A stretch of 64,000 nt of DNA from Rhizobiales bacterium 2SD (GTDB taxonomy: Bacteria; Pseudomonadota; Alphaproteobacteria; Rhizobiales; Beijerinckiaceae), in assembly GCA_005502805.1 (NCBI GenBank), contig SCMY01000002.1:558001-622000 (forward strand), given 5' to 3'. Position numbers and translations under genes: made by a program. The notes under the pieces are model-generated. The model ran no database searches and was not told the origin of the DNA. It saw nothing but the letters and a program-made list of their open reading frames with translations. The number at the start of each line of letters is the position of its first letter. The first letter of the stretch is position 1. Below are positions 37,592-44,748 of the stretch, piece by piece.

Positions 37592-38890
37592 ATGGCGGTT
37601 GGCTTGACATTGATTGGCACCGAGTTTGCCGACACACTGATTGGCACCGCAGACGACGACCGGATCGAGGGCCTTGGCGGCAACGATGTCCTCTACGGCA
37701 GCTCCGGCAATGACGTCGTGCTCGGCGGCACCGGCCTCGACTGGCTCTATGGCGAGCTCGGCGACGATCTCCTCTTCAGCGGTGAAGGCGACGACATCAT
37801 CATCGCCGGCGACGGCGTCAACCGCGCTTGGGGCGAGGCCGGCAACGACCTGATTTTTGGCGGCAGCGACGTCGACATCCTGATCGGCGAGCTCGGCAAC
37901 GACCGAATCTGGGGCGGCGCCGGCAATGACGACCTCTACGGCGGCGACGGTAGCGACGAGCTCCAGGGCGAGCAGGGTCACGATCGGCTCTTCGGCGGCT
38001 TCGGGGCCGACATGCTGTTTGGCCAGGACGGCGCCGACCTGCTTCAGGGCGAGCAGGAGAACGACCGTCTCTGGGGCGGCTATGGCAATGATCTGCTGTT
38101 CGGCCAAGACGGTGAAGATGAACTGCAGGGCGAGCAGGACAATGATCGGTTGTTCGGTGGTTCCGGCAACGACATGCTCTTCGGCCAGGACGGAGGCGAC
38201 GAGCTTCAGGGTGAAGACGGCAACGACCGGCTCTTCGGCGGAGCTGGCCGCGACTATCTCTGGGGCCAGAATGGCGATGACGAATTGCAGGGCGAGGAAG
38301 GCGACGACTATCTCAATGGCGGAGCAGGTGTCGATATTCTGTTCGGTGGAGGTGGAGCGGACGAGCTGCTCGGCTCCTTCGGGGGAGATCGTCTTTTCGG
38401 TGGCGACGGCAACGACTGGCTCGAAGGCGGCGATTGGAACGACGAAATTCACGGCGGAGCCGGGGATGATGTGATCATGGGCTCTGGAGCCGATAGTTGG
38501 GGAGCCTTCACCCAATCCGACTATGACCAGCTTTATGGCGGCGACGGCAATGATGACATCGACGGCGGATTGGACCGTAATTTCATTGACGGCGGGCGCG
38601 GCAACGATGTGATGCGGGGTGGCGGTGGCGGCCCCCTTAACTCATTTGACCAGAACGTGTTTCGCTTCGAGCCTGAGTTCGGGCATGACACCATCACCGA
38701 TTTCAAGCCTGGCTTCCACTACGAGCACCTGGAATTCAGATCGTCCCTGTTTGCAAGCGTCGCAGCCGTGCGTGCAGCAATGACGCAGGTCGGGAGCGAT
38801 GTACTCATCACTTATGATGCAAACAACACGGTGTTGCTCAAAGGCGTGTTGGTCGGTCAATTCGACGATCAGGATTTCTGGATCATATAA
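37592..38890 (+). CDS. RTX-type calcium-binding repeat protein, probably type I-secreted
   Basis: A 432-residue acidic protein. From about residue 10 to 335 it consists of GGxGxDxLx nonapeptides that form a calcium-bound parallel beta-roll. Residues 106-240 are five 27-residue superrepeats. The C-terminal 75 residues (FRFEPEFGHDTITDF, then VLITYDANNTVLLKGV) resemble the terminal region of serralysin-like exported proteins that carries the type I secretion signal. No signal peptide and no enzymatic domain are seen. ATG 37592 (GGGGG upstream) is preferred over GTG 37577. The T1SS genes are not in the window. Confidence 0.88.
   Translation: MAVGLTLIGTEFADTLIGTADDDRIEGLGGNDVLYGSSGNDVVLGGTGLDWLYGELGDDLLFSGEGDDIIIAGDGVNRAWGEAGNDLIFGGSDVDILIGELGNDRIWGGAGNDDLYGGDGSDELQGEQGHDRLFGGFGADMLFGQDGADLLQGEQENDRLWGGYGNDLLFGQDGEDELQGEQDNDRLFGGSGNDMLFGQDGGDELQGEDGNDRLFGGAGRDYLWGQNGDDELQGEEGDDYLNGGAGVDILFGGGGADELLGSFGGDRLFGGDGNDWLEGGDWNDEIHGGAGDDVIMGSGADSWGAFTQSDYDQLYGGDGNDDIDGGLDRNFIDGGRGNDVMRGGGGGPLNSFDQNVFRFEPEFGHDTITDFKPGFHYEHLEFRSSLFASVAAVRAAMTQVGSDVLITYDANNTVLLKGVLVGQFDDQDFWII
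37907..38311 (+). repeat. Five tandem 81-bp (27-residue) coding repeats within the RTX gene
   Basis: Residues 106-240 divide into five units of three nonapeptides each, with the pattern LFGGxGNDM, LFGQDGxDE, LQGEQxNDR. The units start at residues 106, 133, 160, 187 and 214. Repeats on both sides are less regular, so this block probably grew by tandem duplication. Confidence 0.8.
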
Positions 38891-39025
38891 TTTGGCGGTA
38901 GTAGGGAAGCGGCAGGAAGCCCACAACGAGGCGGCCTTCGACGAAACCAAGCGCGCCGTTCCTACTGCAGCGAGCTGAACGGGCTCAGCTTACAAAGACA
39001 TGGCGACTGCGTGGGAGCGCAGTCG

Positions 39026-39655
39026 CTATTGCTTGGCGCTGATTCCGTCGAGCAGGGTCGCGACGGCGAGCGCCGCGACCTGGTCGCTGCTTGCGCCGCT
39101 GGCGCGCATCCATTCCGGCACGCGGTTCAGCCCGCCGAGGAAATACGGCACCAGCAGGCGCAGGTCGATGCCGGCATCGACCTCACGGCTCGCAACGCCG
39201 CCAGCGAGCAGATCGTGCCAGAGCTGAGCGTAGGTCTCGCGCATCTTGCGGCTACGCCGCTTGATGATCGGCGGCAGATGCTCGTAGACGTGCATGTACT
39301 TCTGGTCCTTGCCGACCAGGCTCGAGATATGCACTCCGACCGCCGCGGACAGCCGGTCCGCGAACGGCGCTTCCTGCGGCAGGTTGCGGATCGTCTCCGC
39401 CACGCGGGCATAGAGTGTCTCGATCCCCTGGTTCAGGATCTCCTCGACGATCTCGTCCTTCGACTTGAAATGGTAGTAGAGGCTGCCCGCCTTCATATCG
39501 ACCAGCGCAGCGACAGCCCGCATCGTGCAGGCGTCATAGCCCTTGCGCACGATGATCTCGGCGGCGGCATCCAGAATCTCACCGCGCATCGGGCTCGGCC
39601 TGGCCGGTTCCGCCGCCGCGGTCCCGGTCGGCCGTCTCGCACTGCGCGCTTTCAT
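39026..39655 (-). CDS. TetR-family transcriptional regulator
   Basis: A 209-residue regulator. The TetR helix-turn-helix is at about residues 22-70 (ILDAAAEIIVRKGYDACTMRAVAALVDMKAGSLYYHFKSKDEIV split across the helices), followed by a ligand-binding domain with HVYEHLPPIIKRRSRKMRETY, which resembles regulators of fatty-acid and acyl-CoA genes. ATG 39655 is chosen; the frame stays open upstream to 39754 without a clear ribosome-binding site. No obvious target gene is adjacent: the RTX gene converges on it and the other side is a gap followed by tRNA-Glu. Confidence 0.88.
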   Translation of the reverse strand: MKARSARRPTGTAAAEPARPSPMRGEILDAAAEIIVRKGYDACTMRAVAALVDMKAGSLYYHFKSKDEIVEEILNQGIETLYARVAETIRNLPQEAPFADRLSAAVGVHISSLVGKDQKYMHVYEHLPPIIKRRSRKMRETYAQLWHDLLAGGVASREVDAGIDLRLLVPYFLGGLNRVPEWMRASGASSDQVAALAVATLLDGISAKQ

Positions 39656-39775
39656 GCCTTGATCCGATTGTCCCGACTCTTGCGCTGGCCGCAATCCGGC
39701 CGAACGCGCATCCCGCTCCGGGACGCAGGCCTCTGTCACTATCGCCCCGGGCACAGCGGATCAAGCACGCCCATC

Positions 39776-39787
39776 AAACGTTCGTTT
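39776..39787. promoter_or_regulatory. Candidate TetR operator
   Basis: AAACG-TT-CGTTT, a 12-bp inverted repeat 121 bp upstream of the tetR start. AAACG/CGTTT half-sites are common in TetR-family operators. Short, so only moderately supported; it implies autoregulation. Confidence 0.45.
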
Positions 39788-40045
39788 CTACCCTATCGCG
39801 CTGGCAGGCGGGTCTTTCATAAACCAGACGATAGTTTGATACCGGAAGGAGGCCGGGCTGATGTACCGCATGAGATCGGCCATCGCCCCGCCGACGAGCG
39901 CCTGGAACTCGGCGGCGCGTTCGGCTTCGAGTTCAGCGGTGGCGCGACACGCACATAACAGCAGCGCAAACCCGCACGCGGCCAGTCGCCAGAACGGAGA
40001 CGGCCCGCGTACCGATATAACACGCCTGTGTGACTTGTCGCCGCG

Positions 40046-40065
40046 ATCAAGCCTAAGTGCTTGAT
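40046..40065 (-). terminator. Hairpin downstream of tRNA-Glu
   Basis: ATCAAGC (40046-40052) and GCTTGAT (40059-40065) form a 7-bp stem with a 6-nt loop. It begins 6 nt beyond the CCA end of the tRNA on the minus strand. Probable tRNA transcript terminator or processing site; no T-run follows. Confidence 0.45.
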
Positions 40066-40070
40066 TTAAA

Positions 40071-40146
40071 TGGCGCTCCCTAGGGGACTCGAACCCCTGT
40101 TTTCGCCGTGAGAGGGCGACGTCCTAGACCGCTAGACGAAGGGAGC
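40071..40146 (-). tRNA. tRNA-Glu (anticodon CTC)
   Basis: Read on the minus strand, a 76-nt gene folds into a cloverleaf. The acceptor arm GCTCCCT pairs with AGGGAGC, and the anticodon stem GTCGCC/GGCGA encloses a loop CTCTCAC with anticodon CTC. The T arm contains GGTTCGAGTCC, and the CCA end is encoded. The identity elements fit glutamate. Confidence 0.95.
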
Positions 40147-40269
40147 AGCGCGGCAAGGCGGTCCGTATAGTCGCCACCGCTCCGCGCCGCAAGCCCTTCC
40201 GTGCAGTCGACGACGAAAAACCTGCGGACGGGCACTGAAGGAGCGTCCGCAGCTCTGCCGTCCTCGCCT

Positions 40270-41388
40270 TCAGCCAGCAGCGTGCGAGCGCTCTGCCGGT
40301 GCCAGCGCCGGATAATCGGTATAGCCCTTGGCATCGCCGCCATAGAAGGTCGCGACATCCGGCGTGTTGAGCGGGGCGTCGAGCCTCAGCCGCTCCGGCA
40401 GGTCGGGATTGGCGATGAAGAGCCGGCCGAAGGCGATCAGGTCCGCCTCGCCCTTCTCCACCGTCTCGATCGCAAGCTCGCGGGTGAAGCCGTTATTGGC
40501 GATATAGGCGCCGCGGAAGGCCTTGCGCAGCGCCAGGTAGTCGAAGGGCAGGTAGTCGCGCGCATCGCGCGTCGCGCCCTCGACGACATGGATGAAGGCG
40601 ATGCCGCGCTTGTCGAGCTCGCCGACGAGATGGCCGAACAGCGTCTGCGGATCGGTATCGCGGGAATCATTGGCCGGGCTCACCGGCGAGATGCGGATGC
40701 CGACGCGCTCCTTCGGGAACACCTTGGTCACCGCATCGATCACCTCCAGCGTCAGGCGGACGCGGTTTTCGATCGAGCCGCCATAGGCGTCCTCGCGCTG
40801 GTTCGAGCCATCGCGCAGGAATTGGTCGAGCAGGTAGCCATGGGCGCCGTGCAATTCGATGCCGTCGAAGCCGGCCGCCTTGGCATTCTCTGCCGCCCGG
40901 ACGAAATCGGCGACGATGCCGGGGATCTCGTCGAGCCCGAGCGCACGCGGCTCGGACACCTCGGCGAAGCCGCTCTCGATATAGGTCTTGGTCTTGGCCA
41001 GTACGGCGGAGGGCGCGACCGGCGCCCGGTTGCCCGGCTGCAGCGAGACATGGCTGACGCGCCCGACATGCCAGAGCTGCGCGAAGATCAATCCGCCCGC
41101 CTCATGCACGCCGTCGGTCACCGCCTTCCAGCCGGCGACCTGAGCCTCGCGATAGATGCCGGGCGTCCAGATATAACCCTGGCCCTGCTGCGAGATCTGC
41201 GTCGCCTCGGTGATGATCAGCCCGGCGCCGGCTCGCTGGCGGTAGTACTCGACATTGAGCGCGTTCGGCGCATCATCGTGTTTGTTGGCCCGATTACGGG
41301 TCAAAGGCGCCATGACGACGCGGTTCTTCAGTTCGAGGTCGCCGAGGCGGAACGGCGTGAACAGCTTGGCGGGGGAGGCATGACTCAT
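40270..41388 (-). CDS. Old Yellow Enzyme-family NADH:flavin oxidoreductase (NemA-like)
   Basis: A 372-residue FMN-dependent ene-reductase. The start KLFTPFRLGDLELKNRVVMAPLTRNRA is family-typical. The substrate-binding HxxH/N pair is in FAQLWHVGRVSH plus ELHGAHGYLLDQFL near residue 180, and the FMN phosphate region is in YIANNGFTRELA and DLIAFGRLFIANPDLPERL. It reduces alpha,beta-unsaturated carbonyls, N-ethylmaleimide or nitro-esters. ATG 41388 has AAGGA 8 nt upstream. It stands alone between the tRNA and comF. Physiological substrate unknown; a xenobiotic or stress role is usual for the family. Confidence 0.92.
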   Translation of the reverse strand: MSHASPAKLFTPFRLGDLELKNRVVMAPLTRNRANKHDDAPNALNVEYYRQRAGAGLIITEATQISQQGQGYIWTPGIYREAQVAGWKAVTDGVHEAGGLIFAQLWHVGRVSHVSLQPGNRAPVAPSAVLAKTKTYIESGFAEVSEPRALGLDEIPGIVADFVRAAENAKAAGFDGIELHGAHGYLLDQFLRDGSNQREDAYGGSIENRVRLTLEVIDAVTKVFPKERVGIRISPVSPANDSRDTDPQTLFGHLVGELDKRGIAFIHVVEGATRDARDYLPFDYLALRKAFRGAYIANNGFTRELAIETVEKGEADLIAFGRLFIANPDLPERLRLDAPLNTPDVATFYGGDAKGYTDYPALAPAERSHAAG

Positions 41389-41567
41389 CGTGGCGATCCT
41401 TGTCGCGTGGCGGCCGCAGAGCCGCGGGAGGCATCCATAGTGCCGGTCGCCGTTAGGCAGGCCAGCACCGTCGCAAGGAAGATAGGCGACATGGCGGGAA
41501 TTGGCAGGGGCCGCCCTGCGTTGCTCGCGAGAAAGCGAAGACACTCTCTTTGCGGCTTCCAGCGCGC

Positions 41568-42368
41568 ATGAGCCTTTCCGAAAATCCCGAAGAGACTGGA
41601 AAAACGCTCTCCACGCCCTGGCTGCAGCGCGGGCGCGGCTGGCTGCGAACGGGCATCAGCGGCGCCGTCGGGCTTGTTTATCCGCCTTCATGCGTCGGCT
41701 GCCGGGCTGCCACGAGCGAAGCGCAGGGCCTGTGCGCCCAGTGTTGGGTTGGACTCAGCCTGATCGAACGGCCTTATTGCGAGCGGCTCGGCACGCCCTT
41801 CGAAGTCGATCTCGGCCTGGGGCTGATCTCGCCGGCTGCGATCGCCGATCCTCCGGTCTTCGCTCGCGCCCGCGCCGCCTGCCGCTTCGACGGCACGGCG
41901 CGCGAACTGGTTCACCGGCTGAAATATGGCGACCGGACCGAGCTATCCCTGATGCTTGGGCGGATGATGGCGCAGGCCGGCCGGGAATTGATCGTCGATG
42001 CCGACCTGATCGTACCAGTTCCCCTGCATCGCTTTCGCTTGTGGACGCGGCGCTTCAACCAGGCGGCGGCGCTGGCGTCGGCGATCACCCGGCAATCGGG
42101 GCGCTCTTGCGCGCCGCAGGCACTCGCCCGCATCAAGCGAACGAGGCAGCAGGTCGGGCTGACGCGGGCGCAGCGCGCCGACAACCTGCAAGGCGCTTTC
42201 AAGGTCCTGCCTGCCATGCGCCCACTGGTCGAGGGTCGGCGCATCCTGCTCATCGACGATGTCTTGACCACTGGCTCGACGGTCAATGCTGCCTCGCGCG
42301 CCCTCTTGCGCAGCGGGGCGAGCGCCGTCGATGTGCTGACCTTCGCCCGGGTCGTGACGGACGCGTGA
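41568..42368 (+). CDS. comF: ComF-family phosphoribosyltransferase-like protein
   Basis: A 266-residue protein. The N-terminal zinc-finger-like cysteines are in PSCVGCRAATSEAQGLCAQCW (about residues 41-61), and the phosphoribosyltransferase fold ends with the PRPP-binding motif ILLIDDVLTTGST near 228-240. In competent bacteria ComFC helps DNA uptake; in alphaproteobacteria the gene is conserved without known competence. ATG 41568 is the likely start. It heads a plus-strand block with grxC, a nitrilase-family gene and a DUF1178 gene, an arrangement common in Hyphomicrobiales. Confidence 0.9.
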   Translation: MSLSENPEETGKTLSTPWLQRGRGWLRTGISGAVGLVYPPSCVGCRAATSEAQGLCAQCWVGLSLIERPYCERLGTPFEVDLGLGLISPAAIADPPVFARARAACRFDGTARELVHRLKYGDRTELSLMLGRMMAQAGRELIVDADLIVPVPLHRFRLWTRRFNQAAALASAITRQSGRSCAPQALARIKRTRQQVGLTRAQRADNLQGAFKVLPAMRPLVEGRRILLIDDVLTTGSTVNAASRALLRSGASAVDVLTFARVVTDA

Positions 42369-42411
42369 CGCCTCCCTATATTGTGGGTGAAGCATTTTTC
42401 AGGATAGGCCG

Positions 42412-42672
42412 ATGCCGCAGGTCACGATCTACACCACGGGCTGGTGTCCCTATTGCCAGGCCGCCAAGGCGCTGCTGACGAAGAAGGGCGTCGCCTTCGA
42501 GGAGATCGATGTCGACGGCAAGCGGGAACTGCGCCAGGAGATGACGGCGAAGGCCGGCGGGCGGACCTCTGTGCCGCAGATTTTCATTGGCGGGCGTCAT
42601 GTCGGCGGCTCCGACGACCTGCACGCGCTCGACGCGCGCGGCGAGCTCGATCCGCTGCTGAAGGCAGCCTGA
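42412..42672 (+). CDS. grxC: Glutaredoxin 3
   Basis: An 86-residue thioredoxin-fold protein, full length. It has the dithiol active site CPYC at about residues 11-14 (TGWCPYCQAAK), the TSVPQIFI cis-Pro loop near 54-61 and the glutathione-binding GGxDDLHAL near 66-73. It reduces protein disulfides and glutathione mixed disulfides in the cytoplasm. It follows comF by 43 nt and precedes the nitrilase-family gene by 13 nt. Confidence 0.96.
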   Translation: MPQVTIYTTGWCPYCQAAKALLTKKGVAFEEIDVDGKRELRQEMTAKAGGRTSVPQIFIGGRHVGGSDDLHALDARGELDPLLKAA

Positions 42673-42685
42673 CGGAGAGGCCCCG

Positions 42686-43549
42686 ATGACCGCGCCACGC
42701 TTCACCGCCGCCTGCGTCCAGATGCGTTCGACGCGCGATCCCGAACGCAATCGCGACGACGCCGTGCGGCTGATCCGCGAGGCGGCGGCCACTGGGGCGC
42801 AGTTCGTCCAGACGCCCGAGGTCACCAATCTCTGCGAGCGCGATACGAAGCGCCTGCGCGAGATCAGCCAGAACGAAGAGCAGCACGAGGTGCTGGCCGG
42901 CTTGCGGCAGGTGGCTCGCGAAACCGGGATCTGGCTGCAGATCGGCTCACTCTCGGTCAGGGTCGATGAGAAGCTCGCGAACCGCGCCTATATGATCGAT
43001 CCTGAAGGGGAAATCGCTGCGCGCTACAACAAGATCCACCTGTTCGACGTCGATCTGCCCAATGGCGAGACCTGGCGCGAATCCAACACCTTCTCCGGCG
43101 GCGACCGTGCGACCTTGGTCGAGACGCCTTGGGGGCTGGTCGGCATGTCGATCTGCTACGATGTTCGTTTCCCCTATCTCTACCGGGCCGAGGCCGAGGC
43201 CGGCGCCTTCATGCTGACCGCCCCGGCCTGCTTCACTCGCCAGACCGGCGAGGCGCATTGGCAGGTACTGCAGCGCGCTCGCGCTATCGAGAACGGCGCC
43301 TTTATGATGTCGGCGGCGCAGGGCGGGCTGCACGAGGACGGCCGCGAGAGCTATGGCCATTCGATCATCGTCGATCCCTGGGGCCGCGTACTGGCCGAGG
43401 CCGGCAACGAGCCTGGGCTGATCATGGCGCAGATCGATCTTGCGCTGGTCGAGGATGCCCGCCAGCGCATCCCGGCCCTACGCCATACCCGCTCCTTTGC
43501 AGTGGAGACCCGCAAGGGTGAGACGCCACGGCTCGACGCGGCCGAGTGA
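42686..43549 (+). CDS. Carbon-nitrogen hydrolase (nitrilase superfamily, Nit-type amidase)
   Basis: A 287-residue nitrilase-superfamily protein with the catalytic triad visible: Glu in VQTPEVTNL near 40, Lys in YNKIHLFDVDLP near 113 and Cys in SICYDVRFP near 155. The NGAFMMSAAQGG segment is typical of the Nit1/Nit2 branch, which removes deaminated glutathione or alpha-ketoglutaramate as metabolite repair. Its place next to glutaredoxin fits such a glutathione-linked repair role, though this is inference. Cytosolic. Confidence 0.9.
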   Translation: MTAPRFTAACVQMRSTRDPERNRDDAVRLIREAAATGAQFVQTPEVTNLCERDTKRLREISQNEEQHEVLAGLRQVARETGIWLQIGSLSVRVDEKLANRAYMIDPEGEIAARYNKIHLFDVDLPNGETWRESNTFSGGDRATLVETPWGLVGMSICYDVRFPYLYRAEAEAGAFMLTAPACFTRQTGEAHWQVLQRARAIENGAFMMSAAQGGLHEDGRESYGHSIIVDPWGRVLAEAGNEPGLIMAQIDLALVEDARQRIPALRHTRSFAVETRKGETPRLDAAE

Positions 43550-43616
43550 GCACGAAACTTGTCGCGGAACGGCCGCCCCCCTATCTGCAGCCGTTCCGGC
43601 AGGCTTTTGAGTTGAA

Positions 43617-44108
43617 ATGATCCGTTACACCCTGATCTGCGACAACGCCCACGAGTTCGAGAGCTGGTTCGCGAGTTCCGCCAGCTTCGACGAGCAGGCG
43701 AAGCGCGGTTTCGTCACTTGCCCAATCTGCAACAGCGCCAAGGTCGAACGCGCCGTGATGGCACCGGCTGTTGCCCGGACCGATCGCGGGCCGCGCCCGG
43801 CCGAGCCTGCTCCGGAGGCTGCTGCACCGGCGCCCGCCCCCGCTCCCTCCCCTGCCCCGCAGCCAGCGGCTTTGATGGGCGAGAAGGAGCTGGCGTTCCG
43901 CGCCATGCTGACGGCGCTGCACGAGCATGTCGCCGCCAATGCCGAGCCGGTCGGCAAGCGCTTCGCCGAGGAAGCGCTGAAGATCCATCACGGCGAGACA
44001 GAGAACCGCGCCATCTATGGCGAGGCCAGCGCCGAAGACGCGCAGATGTTGCACGAGGAAGGCGTCGAGTTCCTGCCCCTGCCGCGCCTGCCGGAAGGGC
44101 GGAACTAG
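43617..44108 (+). CDS. DUF1178 family protein
   Basis: A 163-residue protein. The N-terminal MIRYTLICDNAHEFESWF and FVTCPICNSAKVERAVMAP hold two metal-binding-like cysteines (CPIC). The middle is a Pro/Ala-rich linker (about residues 61-85), and the C-terminal helical part reads RFAEEALKIHHGETENRAIYGEAS. DUF1178 is widespread in alphaproteobacteria; its function is unknown. Conserved neighbourhood with comF, grxC and the nitrilase-type gene. A copy of the 100-bp palindromic repeat follows 18 nt after the stop. Confidence 0.9.
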   Translation: MIRYTLICDNAHEFESWFASSASFDEQAKRGFVTCPICNSAKVERAVMAPAVARTDRGPRPAEPAPEAAAPAPAPAPSPAPQPAALMGEKELAFRAMLTALHEHVAANAEPVGKRFAEEALKIHHGETENRAIYGEASAEDAQMLHEEGVEFLPLPRLPEGRN

Positions 44109-44126
44109 CGCCCGCACCCGCCCTCA

Positions 44127-44226
44127 CCGTCATGGTCGGGCTTGTCCCGACCATCCACGTCTTTGCTTCGCCGATCGCATGCGGTGTTCAAGACGTGGAT
44201 GCTCGCCACAAGGGCGAGCATGACGG
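44127..44226. repeat. 100-bp palindromic repeat (REP/BIME-like), copy B (inverted relative to copy A)
   Basis: It has the same architecture as 29909-30008 in reverse orientation: CCGTCATG and CATGACGG ends, two inner hairpins built on ATGGTCGGG/CCCGACCAT and ATGCTCGCC/GGCGAGCAT, and CCACGTC/GACGTGG arms. About 90% identical to copy A over 100 bp. It lies just behind the DUF1178 gene and ahead of the MarR regulator, where it may end or stabilise the upstream transcript. Confidence 0.85.
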
Positions 44227-44283
44227 ATGTTGAGCTCGATAAACCCAACAACTGATATTCGCCCTCTTGCATTCCCCTCATCG

Positions 44284-44297
44284 CGGGCATATACCCG
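44284..44297. promoter_or_regulatory. MarR operator upstream of marR gene
   Basis: CGGGCATATACCCG, a 14-bp palindrome with one mismatched pair, lies 5 bp before the marR start codon. It matches the perfect palindrome at 44718-44731, so both are probably bound by this MarR protein. Confidence 0.7.
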
Positions 44298-44302
44298 CAC
44301 CC

Positions 44303-44701
44303 ATGTCGGTTCCCTGCATCTGCACGACCCTGCGCTCGGCCTCGCGCCGGATGATCGCCTTCTATGACGAGACGATCGCTCCGGTCGGGGTCAACATCGC
44401 GCAGTTCAGCCTGATGCGCTCGATCGCCCGGGTCGAGCCGGTGACGCTGACCGCGCTCGGCCGCCGGGTCGAGCTCGACCGCTCGACCATCGGCCGCAAT
44501 GTCCGCGTGCTCGAGAAGATGGGCCTCGTCGAACTCGGTCGCGGCGAGGACCAGCGCGAGGCCACGGTCAGCCTGACCGAAGCCGGTCACAAGGTTCTGG
44601 AAGACGGCGCCCCCCTCTGGGACGGCGCCCAGAAGTCGCTCGACGACCGCCTCGGCGTCGAGTTCATGCGGCAATTGCACGACGCGCTCGATTCACTGTG
44701 A
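44303..44701 (+). CDS. MarR-family transcriptional regulator
   Basis: A 132-residue winged-helix dimeric regulator with the recognition region LTALGRRVELDRSTIGRNVRVLEKMGLVELGRGEDQREATVSLT split over helix and wing (about residues 47-90). A CxC motif near the N-terminus (VPCICTTL) could sense oxidants or electrophiles, but that is speculative. ATG 44303 is chosen because the palindrome lies directly upstream. A perfect copy of that palindrome precedes the MFS gene, so it controls itself and the MFS-SDR pair. Confidence 0.9.
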   Translation: MSVPCICTTLRSASRRMIAFYDETIAPVGVNIAQFSLMRSIARVEPVTLTALGRRVELDRSTIGRNVRVLEKMGLVELGRGEDQREATVSLTEAGHKVLEDGAPLWDGAQKSLDDRLGVEFMRQLHDALDSL

Positions 44702-44717
44702 TTTTCTGAAACAGATA

Positions 44718-44731
44718 CGGGTATATACCCG
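44718..44731. promoter_or_regulatory. MarR operator upstream of MFS gene
   Basis: CGGGTATATACCCG, a perfect 14-bp palindrome between the marR stop (44701) and the MFS start (44749). Same motif as at 44284-44297. Confidence 0.75.
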
Positions 44732-44748
44732 CAAAGAAGGGGTTACTC

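Larger units (their letters stand above)
39656..40070. other. Intergenic region between tetR and tRNA-Glu
   Basis: About 415 bp without a convincing gene; short open frames on both strands lack domains and normal composition. It holds a TetR-type palindrome (39776-39787) and, next to the tRNA, a hairpin (40046-40065). Nothing else is seen. Confidence 0.5.

Noticed and set aside
37907..38311. Regular 81-bp repeats as a possible CRISPR array
   Set aside because: The repeats are in frame, keep RTX codon structure and have no unique spacers; no cas genes are present.
37562..38515. Long minus-strand open frame opposite the RTX gene, rich in Val/Ala/Glu repeats
   Set aside because: It is the antisense shadow of the GGxGxD codons; repeats mirror the plus-strand units and there is no start context or domain.
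40071..40146. tRNA-Glu as an integration site of a genomic island
   Set aside because: No integrase and no repeat of the tRNA 3' end were seen on either side.
29909..44226. The two inverted 100-bp repeats as ends of a 14-kb composite transposon
   Set aside because: No transposase lies between them, and the enclosed genes (mevalonate operon part, hmgA, tRNA, comF block) look like ordinary chromosome; a dispersed REP-like family explains the pair better.
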